Shown here: in pieces, positions 1 to 8,226 of the stretch
Layout: the number at the start of each line of letters is the position of its first letter
Numbering within the stretch: position 1 is the stretch's first letter
Source of the DNA: JAVVHH01 sp964235765
GTDB taxonomy: Bacteria; Pseudomonadota; Alphaproteobacteria; Acetobacterales; Acetobacteraceae
Length of the DNA: 64,000 nucleotides
Direction: 5' to 3'
NCBI GenBank assembly: GCA_964235765.1
Contig: CAXSDH010000005.1
Location: forward strand, 1 to 64,000
The notes under the pieces: generated by a model
Seen by the model: the letters and a program-made list of their open reading frames with translations, nothing else
What the model was told of the DNA's origin: nothing
Database searches by the model: none
Position numbers and translations under genes: made by a program

Positions 1-140
1 GCGACGACGTCGCCATGACGGCGGAGATCAAACGGGCTGCAGCGGCACTGTCCATAACGGTGCACGACCATGTCATCGTCGGCAACGGGCGCTGGCTCAG
101 TTTCCGGAACGAGGGATTGCTTGAGCCGGAGCGCCCCTAG
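1..140 (+). CDS. radC: RadC/JAB-domain protein, C-terminal fragment
   Basis: Partial gene open at the left edge; the frame starts at base 3 and gives 45 codons to TAG. The visible tail has the RadC pattern: an SxxD-like stretch (DDVAMT), then HDHVIVG, and the closing SFRNEGLL segment. The HxHPxG metal-binding half lies outside the window. RadC proteins carry an MPN/JAB metallo-domain; their cellular role is unsettled despite the old DNA-repair name. Its stop codon overlaps the stop of the convergent deacetylase by two bases, so the two genes meet tail to tail with no room for a separate terminator. Confidence 0.72.
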   Translation, partial: DDVAMTAEIKRAAAALSITVHDHVIVGNGRWLSFRNEGLLEPERP

Positions 141-1240
141 GCCGCCGCCACCCGCTCCGCCATGCGCATGAACACCGGCGCGGCAGCCGCCAGCGCGGCG
201 AGGCTGACCTGTTCTGCGGGCGTGTGCGCCTGGGCGAGGTCGCCAGGCCCCAACACCACGCAAGGCGCCACCGCCTGCAACTCGGAGGCGTCGGTGCCGA
301 ACGGCACGGTGCGGGCGGCCAGCCCCGTCAGGCTGCAAGCCAGCGCCACCAGTGGGTGGCCCGCCGGCAGTTCCGGCGGACGCCCTTCGCGGCTCTCGGC
401 AAGCTGCAGGCCATGTTCGGCGGCCGCCTGGCGCACGGCCTCCACCACCGGCGCCGGATCGACGTTGGCGCTGTAGCGATACTTGATCCGCACCGTTGCC
501 TTCGGGACCGTGACGTTCACCGCGGCGCCGTGATTGTCGATAATCGGGTTGAAGTCGCTGAAAGGCGGGTCATACGCCGCGTCCTGCAACGTGGGATCGG
601 TCCGTAGCCGGTCGAAGATCCGCTGCATCGCGGTCAGGAACGGCACCATCGCCCAGTTGGCGTTGCGGCCTTGGCCAGTGCTGCTATGGGCCTGGATGCC
701 GGTCGCCACCGCGGTGAACTCGATGTGGCTCCGGTGGCCGCGCACCGGGATCATGCCCGTCGGTTCCGCGATTAGGATGCCGCGAGGGGCGAAGCGCCGG
801 GCCAACTCGCTGCTGCGCGCGATCAGGCGGGCACCTTGCTTCGTGGTCTCCTCATCGGCCGTGAGCAGCAGCGCCACGGGCACGCTGGCCGGCAAGGCGT
901 TCGCGGCGGTGACGATGGCGGCCAGGGGACCCTTCATGTCGGTGCTTCCCAGGCCATGCAGGGTGTCGCCTTCGATCCGCCCGGCCCACGGGTCGCTCTG
1001 CCAGCCGGTGTCGGGAACGGTATCCATGTGTCCGGAAAGGGCCAGCCCGCCGCGGCCCCGCGCCGCGACCAGCACGCATTTGTTCACGCCGTTCGCGTCC
1101 TTGTACTCGAGCCGCTCGACCTCGAAGCCGCTCAGTTCCGCGCTCAGCCGGTCAGCCAAGGCCAGGTTGCTCAGCGCGCTGCGGCTGTCGATACGGACCA
1201 GGTCCTGCGCGAGCGTGCTGATGGTTCCGAGCGTGTCCAT
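137..1240 (-). CDS. M20-family deacetylase (ArgE/DapE-like)
   Basis: A 367-residue zinc-dependent amidohydrolase that removes an acyl group from an amino acid or opens a small amide. The M20 signature is complete: SGHMDTVP (first metal His and Asp), GSTDMKG (bridging Asp), ADEET (catalytic and metal Glu pair), AEPT, and the late AHTPAEQVSL His. The best annotated relatives are acetylornithine deacetylases, but the genes beside it (M81 peptidase, DSD1 lyase) do not belong to arginine synthesis, so I do not assign argE. The ATG at 1240 is chosen over an upstream in-frame start at 1309 because AAGGAA lies about 7 bases before it and the protein then begins at the usual family position. It is divergent from the PLP enzyme at 1308, leaving a 67-base promoter region. 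Confidence 0.85.
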   Translation of the reverse strand: MDTLGTISTLAQDLVRIDSRSALSNLALADRLSAELSGFEVERLEYKDANGVNKCVLVAARGRGGLALSGHMDTVPDTGWQSDPWAGRIEGDTLHGLGSTDMKGPLAAIVTAANALPASVPVALLLTADEETTKQGARLIARSSELARRFAPRGILIAEPTGMIPVRGHRSHIEFTAVATGIQAHSSTGQGRNANWAMVPFLTAMQRIFDRLRTDPTLQDAAYDPPFSDFNPIIDNHGAAVNVTVPKATVRIKYRYSANVDPAPVVEAVRQAAAEHGLQLAESREGRPPELPAGHPLVALACSLTGLAARTVPFGTDASELQAVAPCVVLGPGDLAQAHTPAEQVSLAALAAAAPVFMRMAERVAAA

Positions 1241-1307
1241 GCCGGGTTTCCTTGGCCGATGCAGGCGTCCTCTTGCACACGTGGCCCGCGCCGGGCAAGG
1301 CTGCCCC

Positions 1308-2426
1308 ATGACCAGCTACATCGACCCTCGGAGCGGGGACGCCTTCCCGCTCGATGTGCCGCGGTGGTGCGGCGCCGATCTCGCGCCGTTGATGCTTTCC
1401 CCGCTGCCCGGCATCACCCGCGCCGACATCGACACCGGCACGCGCAGCCTTTGGCGTTATCGTGCGGCGCTGCCGTTCCAAGTCAACGAGCCGATCACCA
1501 TGGGAGAGGGGTGCACGCCGCTGCTGCCGCGTCGGCTGCACGGCGGCCGCGCCCACCTCAAGTGCGAATGGTTCATGCCGACCGGCAGCTTCAAGGACCG
1601 CGGCGCTTCGGTGATGCTCTCCTTGCTGCGCGCCCAGGGGATCGCCGAGGTGCTGGAGGATAGCTCGGGGAACGGGGGTGCCGCGGTTGCGGCCTATGCG
1701 GCGGCCGGCGGCATGCACGCGACCATCATGGCGCCCGCGAGTACCAGCCCCGCCAAGACGGTGCAGATGCGTGCGCATGGCGCAACCGTCGAGCTGGTGC
1801 CCGGCACCCGGCAGGACACGTCGGACGCTGCGGTGCGCCGGGCGTCGAGCCTGTTCTACGCCAGCCACAACTGGCATCCGTTCTTCCTGCAAGGGACCAA
1901 GACGCTGGCCTACGAGTTATGGGAGGATCTCGGCTTCCAGGCGCCGGACCACGTGGTCATCCCGTGCGGCGCCGGGTCGAACGTGCTGGGATGCCAGATC
2001 GGCTTCTCGGAGCTGTGGCGGGCGGGCGCTATCGACCGCGTGCCGAAGCTCTGGGCGGCGCAGCCGGCGCATTGCGGCCCGATCGCCGCGGCGGCGCTGG
2101 GCCAACTGCCCGAGCCTGTGCAACCCACCATCGCCGAGGGTACCGCGATCGCTGCGCCGATCCGCCTGCCGGAGGTGCTGGACGCGCTACGCAGCGGCGG
2201 CGGCGGCGGCGTTCTGCTGTCCGAAGCCGAGATCGAGATCGCAGTGATCGAGCTTGCGCACACCGGCATCTACGTGGAGCCGACCTGCGCCCAGGCCTCC
2301 GCGGCCTACGGCAGGCTGCTGGCCTCGGGGGCGATCGGGCCGGAGGAGGTCACGGTTCTGGTGCTGACCGGCACCGGGCTGAAGGCCACGCCACGCATCG
2401 CCGACCTGCTGGGGATCGTGCTTTGA
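1308..2426 (+). CDS. Threonine-synthase-like PLP-dependent lyase
   Basis: A 372-residue fold-type II PLP enzyme. SFKDRGA carries the Schiff-base lysine, SSGNGGAAVAAYAA binds the cofactor phosphate, and CGAGSN and TGTGLK are the later cofactor loops. It resembles threonine synthase and cysteate synthase in the N-terminal GEGCTPLLP segment, but housekeeping threonine synthase is unlikely here: the neighbours handle unusual amino acids or peptides. A beta- or gamma-elimination/replacement on a hydroxylated or phosphorylated amino acid is the safest reading. The frame is open far upstream, across the antisense deacetylase; the ATG at 1308, preceded by GCAAGG, is the first start outside that gene. 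Its stop overlaps the next gene (TTGA), implying translational coupling. Confidence 0.8.
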   Translation: MTSYIDPRSGDAFPLDVPRWCGADLAPLMLSPLPGITRADIDTGTRSLWRYRAALPFQVNEPITMGEGCTPLLPRRLHGGRAHLKCEWFMPTGSFKDRGASVMLSLLRAQGIAEVLEDSSGNGGAAVAAYAAAGGMHATIMAPASTSPAKTVQMRAHGATVELVPGTRQDTSDAAVRRASSLFYASHNWHPFFLQGTKTLAYELWEDLGFQAPDHVVIPCGAGSNVLGCQIGFSELWRAGAIDRVPKLWAAQPAHCGPIAAAALGQLPEPVQPTIAEGTAIAAPIRLPEVLDALRSGGGGGVLLSEAEIEIAVIELAHTGIYVEPTCAQASAAYGRLLASGAIGPEEVTVLVLTGTGLKATPRIADLLGIVL

Positions 2427-3934
2427 GCGGGCCGCGGGTGGCCGTGCTGGGCTTCTCCATCGAGTGCAACCGCTTCGCTCCCGTCGCGACGGAGGCCGAT
2501 TTCCGAGGCCGCACCTGGTTCGAGGGCGCGGCGTTGATGGGCGAAGCGCGCGCCCTGGCGCCACGCATGCTGGCCGAACTGCCAGGGTTCGTGGCGGACA
2601 TGGACGCGGCCGGGCCGTGGCAGCCCGTACCGTTGTTGCTGGCGATGGCCGAACCGAACGGCCCGGTGAAACAGGCGGTGTTCGGCGGCATGATGGCCTC
2701 CTGGAACGCGGGTCTGCGCGACGCTGGAAAGCTGGATGGCGTGTATGTCGTCCTGCACGGCGCCGGGCTCGCGACTGCGGACGACGATCCGGAAGGCACG
2801 CTGCTCACGCGCATCCGGGCCATCGTCGGGCCGGATGTCCCGGTGGTGGCCAGCCTCGACCTGCACGCCAACGTGTCGCCGGCCATGATCGCGGCGCTGG
2901 ATGGGTTCGTCGGCTACCGGACCAACCCGCACATGGACATGCGTGAGTGTGGCGCCGAGAGCGCCGGGCTGCTGCGGCGGCTTCTGGCGGGCACGCGCAC
3001 CCATGTCGCGAGCGTGCGCGTGCCGATCGTGGCCCCGACGGTGACGATGCTGACGGAACCGGGCGCGGCCAACCGCCCGTATGGCGAGCTGATCGATCTG
3101 GGCCAGCAGCGGATGCGTCAGGCGCCCTATGCGGGCCGCGTGCTCAACGTGTCGGTCATGGGCGGCTTCGCCTTCGCCGACACGCCGTTTAACGGCCTGA
3201 CCGCCGTAGTGACGGCGACCGATCCGGCCGCGGCGCAAGATTTGGCGCAGGAACTCGCCGAGGCGGCATGGACCCGGCGGGGCGCCTTCCAAGTGCACCT
3301 GACCAGCCTCGACGACGCGGTCGCGCGCGCGCTGGATGCGGGCGGCCCGGCGCTGGCGTTCGCGGACGTGGCGGACAATCCCGGCGGAGGCGGCCGCGGC
3401 AACACCTTGCACATCCTGCGCGCCTTCGTGGCGGCCGGGGTGCCGGACGCGGCGCTGGGGCTGTTGCACGACCCTGCGCTGGCCGGGGACGCGCACGCGG
3501 CGGGGGCCGGCTCGGTGTTGCAGGCGCGGTTCAACCGTGGCGCGGACGACGCCTGGGCGTGCTCCGCCCGTGTTCTGGCGCTGCATGATGGCGCCGTGCA
3601 AGGCCGGCGCGGCATTTTTGCCGGCAACGCCATCCAGCTTGGGCCGATGGCGCTGCTGGGGGTGAGCGGCCTCCGTGTGGCGGTGGCCAGCCGGCGGGTG
3701 CAATGCGCCGATCCCGCCTTCCTTGAAGTCTTAGGGATCGATCTGGCCGGGGTGCGCCGCCTGGTCGTGAAGTCACGCGGCCATTTCCGCGGCGGTTTCG
3801 ACGAATTCTTCGGGCCGGGTCAAATCGTCGAGGTGGATGCGCCAGGGTTAACCAGCCCGGTCCTATCCCGTTTCAAGTGGACCAAATTGCCCCGGCCGGT
3901 GGTGCCGCTGGATGAAAGGGTTACCTGGCCATGA
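2423..3934 (+). CDS. M81-family metallopeptidase (MlrC/microcystinase-like)
   Basis: A 503-residue protein matching the M81 family in length and layout: an N-terminal metallo-domain (DUF1485) and a C-terminal MlrC domain. Visible candidate zinc ligands are ASLDLHANVS (Asp and His) and YRTNPHMDMRE (His). The C-terminal part has ADVADNPGGGGRGN, typical of the family. The founding member, MlrC, cleaves the linear peptide made from microcystin; most relatives have unknown small-amide substrates. The start is TTG at 2423, overlapping the previous stop as TTGA; no ATG fits, and the family's conserved N-terminus (VAVLGFSIECNRFAP) begins only five residues later. Its stop overlaps the next ATG (ATGA), so genes 1308-5037 form one coupled operon. 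Confidence 0.85.
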   Translation: MSGPRVAVLGFSIECNRFAPVATEADFRGRTWFEGAALMGEARALAPRMLAELPGFVADMDAAGPWQPVPLLLAMAEPNGPVKQAVFGGMMASWNAGLRDAGKLDGVYVVLHGAGLATADDDPEGTLLTRIRAIVGPDVPVVASLDLHANVSPAMIAALDGFVGYRTNPHMDMRECGAESAGLLRRLLAGTRTHVASVRVPIVAPTVTMLTEPGAANRPYGELIDLGQQRMRQAPYAGRVLNVSVMGGFAFADTPFNGLTAVVTATDPAAAQDLAQELAEAAWTRRGAFQVHLTSLDDAVARALDAGGPALAFADVADNPGGGGRGNTLHILRAFVAAGVPDAALGLLHDPALAGDAHAAGAGSVLQARFNRGADDAWACSARVLALHDGAVQGRRGIFAGNAIQLGPMALLGVSGLRVAVASRRVQCADPAFLEVLGIDLAGVRRLVVKSRGHFRGGFDEFFGPGQIVEVDAPGLTSPVLSRFKWTKLPRPVVPLDERVTWP

Positions 3935-5037
3935 GGCTCGCCGACCTGCCCACGCCGTGCCTGGTGCTGGACCGCACGATTTTGGCGCGCAACATTGCCC
4001 GCATGGCCGGGGCCGTCGCCCGGCATGGCGTCGCTTTGCGGCCGCACATGAAAACGGCGAAATCGATTGAGGTCGCGAGGATGGCGCTACAGGGGCAACC
4101 CGGCGGGATCACCGTATCTACCCTGGCCGAAGCCCGGTATTTCGCCGAACACGGGATTAAGAACATGCTGTATGCCGTGGGGATCACGCCGCAAAAGCTG
4201 GACCACGTGGCGGCCCTGAACGCCGCCGGCGCGGAAATCGTGGTCATCACCGACGATCCCGGAATGGCGACGGCAATCGCCGCGCACCCGGGTGGCGTAC
4301 GCGCGCTGGCGGAAGTGGACACCGGGGAACACCGGGGCGGCATGTCCGCCGACGACGACCGGCTGCTGGAGGTGGCGTCCCGCCTCGGGCCGCTGCTGGC
4401 CGGGGTGCTGACCCATGGTGGCCACTCCTATGCGGGTCGGCATTTGTCGGAGATGGCCGCAATCGCCGAACAGGAGCGGGCGGGCGTGGTACGTGCGGCG
4501 GAGCGGCTGCGGGCGGCTGGGCATACGGTGGATGTCGTGTCGATGGGCAGCTCGCCCACGGCGCTGCATGCCGAACACGTCGAGGGTGTGACCGAGGTCC
4601 GGGCGGGGGTTTACATGTTCGGTGACCTGTTCCAGGCGGAGATCCAGACCCACGAGCGCGAGGATATCGCGGTCACGGTGCTGGCGAGCGTCATCGGGCT
4701 CCGGCCCAGCGAGCATCGCCTGGTGCTCGACGCGGGCGGGTTGGCCCTCTCGAAAGACCGGAGTACGCAGGCGACGCCGGTCGATTACGGGTTCGGATTG
4801 GTGCTTGGGGCCAACGGACTGCCGCGGCTTGGCCGCAGCGTAGTGCGGCTGGCCTATCAGGAACATGGCGTGGTGGATTGCGATCAGGGCCTGCCATTCC
4901 CGATGTTGCGGGTCGGCGACCGGCTGCGGGTGGCGCCGAACCACGTGTGCATGACGGCTGCGGCTTACGACCAGTATTACGTGGTGGCAGGCTCGGACCA
5001 GGTGGTTGCGCAGTGGGCCCGGGTGAACGGCTGGTAG
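3931..5037 (+). CDS. DSD1-family D-threonine aldolase / D-serine dehydratase-like lyase
   Basis: A 368-residue PLP enzyme of the alanine-racemase fold (type III). The N-terminal barrel has RPHMKTAKS with the PLP lysine; the C-terminal DSD1 domain ends with PNHVCMTAAAYD, whose His and Cys are the expected metal ligands. Family members act on D-threonine, D-serine or D-3-hydroxyaspartate by retro-aldol cleavage or dehydration, using PLP plus a divalent metal; the exact substrate cannot be read from sequence. It is last in the coupled operon after the M81 peptidase (ATGA overlap), which suggests that a D-configured or beta-hydroxy amino acid is released upstream. It converges on the MFS gene with no gap (stops at 5037 and 5038). 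Confidence 0.85.
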   Translation: MRLADLPTPCLVLDRTILARNIARMAGAVARHGVALRPHMKTAKSIEVARMALQGQPGGITVSTLAEARYFAEHGIKNMLYAVGITPQKLDHVAALNAAGAEIVVITDDPGMATAIAAHPGGVRALAEVDTGEHRGGMSADDDRLLEVASRLGPLLAGVLTHGGHSYAGRHLSEMAAIAEQERAGVVRAAERLRAAGHTVDVVSMGSSPTALHAEHVEGVTEVRAGVYMFGDLFQAEIQTHEREDIAVTVLASVIGLRPSEHRLVLDAGGLALSKDRSTQATPVDYGFGLVLGANGLPRLGRSVVRLAYQEHGVVDCDQGLPFPMLRVGDRLRVAPNHVCMTAAAYDQYYVVAGSDQVVAQWARVNGW

Positions 5038-6240
5038 CTATTCCGCAGGCGCCGGCGCCTGCATTGGAGAAAGCGCGGCGGCCCGGGCCGAGCCCATGCA
5101 CAGCAAGCTCGAGAGCAGCAAAATCGAGATCAACACGAGAATAAGGTCTGGCCGTCCGTGATCGATCAGGAAGCCGAACGGCACGGGCGTAATCGCGGAA
5201 CCGAGCGGCAGCCCGGCGCTTACGAAACCAAATACCTTGCCGATCTGGCCCGGCGGCGCCGCGTCCTTCACCATCACGTCCCGCGGCGTGCGGCTGGCGC
5301 CCAAGGCGAGCCCGGCGAAGAACAGCGCCACGCACGTCATTATGGCGTCAAGGCTAAGCAGGCCGACCAGCAAGGTCAGCGTGGCGGACGCCACGGTCAG
5401 CACGACGGTAATCGTTGCGAGCCGCTGCGCACGGTCGGCAAACCAACCGCCAACCAGCACGCCGCCCGTGTTGCCGACCATGTAGCCAGTCAACGCGGAA
5501 GACGCGATGGCGATATCAAGCCCTTTCACGTCGTGCAGCACGGTCACGAGCCAGGCCTGCACACCGGCGCCGGCCATGCTGCCGAGCAGGTAAAAGCCGA
5601 AAAACAGCAACATGGGCCGGGTCAGGAGCAGGGCGCGGCCGGACAGGCCAGCGCCAGGGTCGGCCGGGCCTCGCACCTGATCGGCCAGGATCCGGCTCTG
5701 CAACAAAATGGTCGCCACCACCGGCACTCCCAATCCGCCGAGCATGAGGAGGGCGCTGCGCCAGCCCATGACCGTCATCAGCAGGGCGATAACGGGCGGG
5801 CCAGCAGCAAAACCTAGGTTGCCGCTGAAGGTATGCAGGGCGAATGCCCGACCCATACGCTCCTTCGGCACGGAGCCGCTGAGGATCGCGTAATCGGCAG
5901 GGTGGATAACGGAATTGCCGAGGCCACTGATCGCCGCGAGCACCAGGATTTGCCAGAACTCGGTCGCCAATCCCATGGCGCACATCGACAACGACATGAT
6001 GAGCGTGCCGCCGACAAGGAACGGCCGCGCTCCGTGCCGATCCACCAGGAAGCCGATTGGCGTTTGCAGGACCGCGGTGATCCCGCTCATCAACGCGACC
6101 GTCATGCCCAGCTCGGCATAGCTCACGCCGAACTCCCGCTGCCATACCAGGAACAGCGGCGGCAGCACCAGCATGTAGAAATGGGACAGGAAGTGCCCGG
6201 TGCCGATCAGCAGATTGACCCGGTTCGCGCGCGAGATCAT
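5038..6240 (-). CDS. MFS transporter
   Basis: A 400-residue inner-membrane carrier with about 12 hydrophobic segments and the MFS loop 2-3 motif (GFLVDRHGARPFLVGG). The ATG at 6240 is chosen because the next residues (NRVNLLIGTGHFLSHFYMLVLPP) form the usual first helix; the frame is open further upstream only as an overlap with motA. It resembles major-facilitator carriers of organic acids and small metabolites, with no residue that fixes the substrate. It faces the PLP/M81/DSD1 operon tail to tail and may supply or export that pathway's compound, though this is only context. Confidence 0.82.
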   Translation of the reverse strand: MISRANRVNLLIGTGHFLSHFYMLVLPPLFLVWQREFGVSYAELGMTVALMSGITAVLQTPIGFLVDRHGARPFLVGGTLIMSLSMCAMGLATEFWQILVLAAISGLGNSVIHPADYAILSGSVPKERMGRAFALHTFSGNLGFAAGPPVIALLMTVMGWRSALLMLGGLGVPVVATILLQSRILADQVRGPADPGAGLSGRALLLTRPMLLFFGFYLLGSMAGAGVQAWLVTVLHDVKGLDIAIASSALTGYMVGNTGGVLVGGWFADRAQRLATITVVLTVASATLTLLVGLLSLDAIMTCVALFFAGLALGASRTPRDVMVKDAAPPGQIGKVFGFVSAGLPLGSAITPVPFGFLIDHGRPDLILVLISILLLSSLLCMGSARAAALSPMQAPAPAE

Positions 6241-6296
6241 GTCGGACAACCTGCTACTCCACCGCGGAGTTGGCAAGCCGCTTCGGCGCTTGGCCG

Positions 6297-7163
6297 TTAC
6301 GCGAGTTGGACGGATTGCACTGCCTCCTCGACTTCCTGGAAGCTTGGCATGTGCTGGTTCGGCGCCATCTTGCGGCCAGTCTCGATGCTCACCTGCGGTG
6401 CGTTGCCGTGCAGGTGAGCCACCAGAACGGCGCGGATCACCTCGAAGTATTTGCTCTCCTCCTCGACCACGCCCTTGAGCCGGGATGCGAAGGGGCCTGC
6501 CATGCCGTAGGCCAGCAGCACGCCCAGGAACGTACCCACCAGTGCGCCGCCGATCATCGCGCCCAGCACGGCCGGAGGTTCGTTGATGTGCGACATGGTC
6601 TTGATCACGCCAAGCACGGCAGCGACGATGCCCAATGCAGGCAATGCATCGGCCATGCTTTGTAAGGCATGTGCGCCATGCAGCTCTTCGTGGAGGGTTT
6701 TCTTGAGCTCTCGTCCCATCAGGTCTTCGATCTGGTGAGGATCGTCCGCGTTCATGCCGAGCATGCGCAGGTAGTCGCAAATCATCGCGGTCGCGTGATG
6801 GTTGGCAAGGATACCGGGAAACTTCTGAAACGCCGTGCTGTCGGCAGGCTTCTCGATGTGCGGCTCCAGGGCCATGGCGCCTTTCGTGCTGGCCAGCCGC
6901 GTGAACAGGAACAGCAGGCTCAGCAGTTCGACATAGTGTGACTTCGCAAACGTCGCCCCTTTCAGGATTTTCTTGAACCCGGCCAGTGTATGCTTCACGT
7001 CATGCATGCTGTTAGACATCACAAAGGTGCCGATCGCGGCGCCGCCGATGGTCAGCAGTTCGAATGGCATGGCCTCCATCAGCGGCTCCAGGTGGCCGCC
7101 CGCAAGGATATAGCTGCCGAACACGCAGACGAGCAGGAACACTAAGCCGCCGACCGTGAGCAT
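6297..7163 (-). CDS. motA: Flagellar motor stator protein MotA
   Basis: A 288-residue integral membrane protein that forms the proton-driven stator with MotB. Four hydrophobic segments are visible, two near the N-terminus and two after residue 165. The large cytoplasmic loop contains the charged stretch around RLASTKGAMALEPHIEKP that contacts the rotor protein FliG, and the third membrane segment has the conserved proline in DALPALGIVAAVLGV. Length is normal for MotA. It starts 7 bases after the motB stop, so the order is motB-motA, the reverse of enterobacteria. No other flagellar gene is in the window. Confidence 0.95.
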   Translation of the reverse strand: MLTVGGLVFLLVCVFGSYILAGGHLEPLMEAMPFELLTIGGAAIGTFVMSNSMHDVKHTLAGFKKILKGATFAKSHYVELLSLLFLFTRLASTKGAMALEPHIEKPADSTAFQKFPGILANHHATAMICDYLRMLGMNADDPHQIEDLMGRELKKTLHEELHGAHALQSMADALPALGIVAAVLGVIKTMSHINEPPAVLGAMIGGALVGTFLGVLLAYGMAGPFASRLKGVVEEESKYFEVIRAVLVAHLHGNAPQVSIETGRKMAPNQHMPSFQEVEEAVQSVQLA

Positions 7164-7170
7164 GGTCCCG

Positions 7171-8154
7171 CTACCGCGCCGACGCCGGGCGGTCCCGCAG
7201 GACGACGATGGCGATCCGCCGATTTGCCGCGGCCAGGGTATCGGCTGGGATCAGCGGGTCGCGGTCGGCGTGCCCGGCGACGCTGCGCATGCGCGTCTCC
7301 GGCAGGCCTGCCTCGGCCAGGAGTCGGCGTGTCGCGTTGGCGCGCTCGGTCGAGAGATCCCAGTTGCTGCGCTCGCCACCGCGGTAAGGCGCTGCGTCCG
7401 TGTGGCCAGCGATCGCAATCGACTCCGGCATCCGGATCAGCACGGGCGCGACTTTCGCCAGCACGGCACGAGCCCGGTCGTTCAACGCGGATGATCCAGT
7501 GCTGAACATGGGAGAGCGGTCTTCGTCCAGCAACTGAATACGCAAGCCCTCGGGCGTGATGTCGATAGCGAGCTGCTTGGCGAGGTCGGCGAGACCCGGG
7601 TCGGCTCGGACAGCGTCACGGATCTGCTGGGCAGCCCGCTCGAACTCCTGGCGTTCGCGTTTCTGCGCCTCTTTCTGCACATCCTGTTCGGCAGGCGCCG
7701 CGGACGACTGCTTGGCCGCAGGCGCCACGCCGCCTTCACGGGCGGTTGCTTGGGGCGCTTTGCCACGGAGTTCCTGTGGGGTGGACTGAGCGGGGACGTC
7801 ACCCTGATCGTCATCCACCTCGATGTTGGGGTGTTGCGGCGCGAGAATCACTTGCACCGAACCTCGATCCGACGCCAAGGAGCCGTCCAGGTTGGGGGTA
7901 AGCCCGCCGAAGGGGGCCCCAAACCCGGAATTGGTCCGAGACGTCAGGCTGTTTGGGCTAAAATAGTCGGCTAGGCCGCGTTTCTGCTCCTGCGTGGTCG
8001 CGTTCAACAACCACATCAACAAGAAGAACGCCATCATCGCGGTGACGAAATCGGCGTAGGCTACCTTCCAGGCGCCACCGTGATGGCCGCCTTCGACGAC
8101 CTCCTCCCTGCGGATGATGATCGACCGCTTCTGGTCCTGCTTCTTGCCGCTCAT
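7171..8154 (-). CDS. motB: Flagellar motor stator protein MotB
   Basis: A 327-residue stator partner of MotA. One N-terminal membrane segment (roughly 32-50) carries the proton-accepting Asp35 in YADFVTAMMAFFLLMW. A flexible Ala/Glu/Lys-rich linker follows (about 130-180), then a C-terminal OmpA-like peptidoglycan-binding domain with AGHTDAAPYRGG and NWDLSTERANATRRLL. It binds the cell wall and holds the stator in place. GGAGAAGG lies before the ATG. It is first in a motB-motA unit, with 72 bases separating it from the stop of trxB upstream on the same strand. Confidence 0.95.
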   Translation of the reverse strand: MSGKKQDQKRSIIIRREEVVEGGHHGGAWKVAYADFVTAMMAFFLLMWLLNATTQEQKRGLADYFSPNSLTSRTNSGFGAPFGGLTPNLDGSLASDRGSVQVILAPQHPNIEVDDDQGDVPAQSTPQELRGKAPQATAREGGVAPAAKQSSAAPAEQDVQKEAQKRERQEFERAAQQIRDAVRADPGLADLAKQLAIDITPEGLRIQLLDEDRSPMFSTGSSALNDRARAVLAKVAPVLIRMPESIAIAGHTDAAPYRGGERSNWDLSTERANATRRLLAEAGLPETRMRSVAGHADRDPLIPADTLAAANRRIAIVVLRDRPASAR

Positions 8155-8226
8155 GCCCGACCCCGACCTTCTCCATGCAGGTTACGGGCAAAGGCTTAAC
8201 CAATGACTAAGGCGCTGCGGTCGAAC

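Noticed and set aside
534..1307. Upstream extension of the threonine-synthase-like frame
   Set aside because: It lies antisense to the M20 deacetylase and has no homology-like pattern.
2306..3703. Long minus-strand frame opposite the M81 gene
   Set aside because: Arg/His-rich low-complexity product and no motif; the plus-strand gene is well supported.
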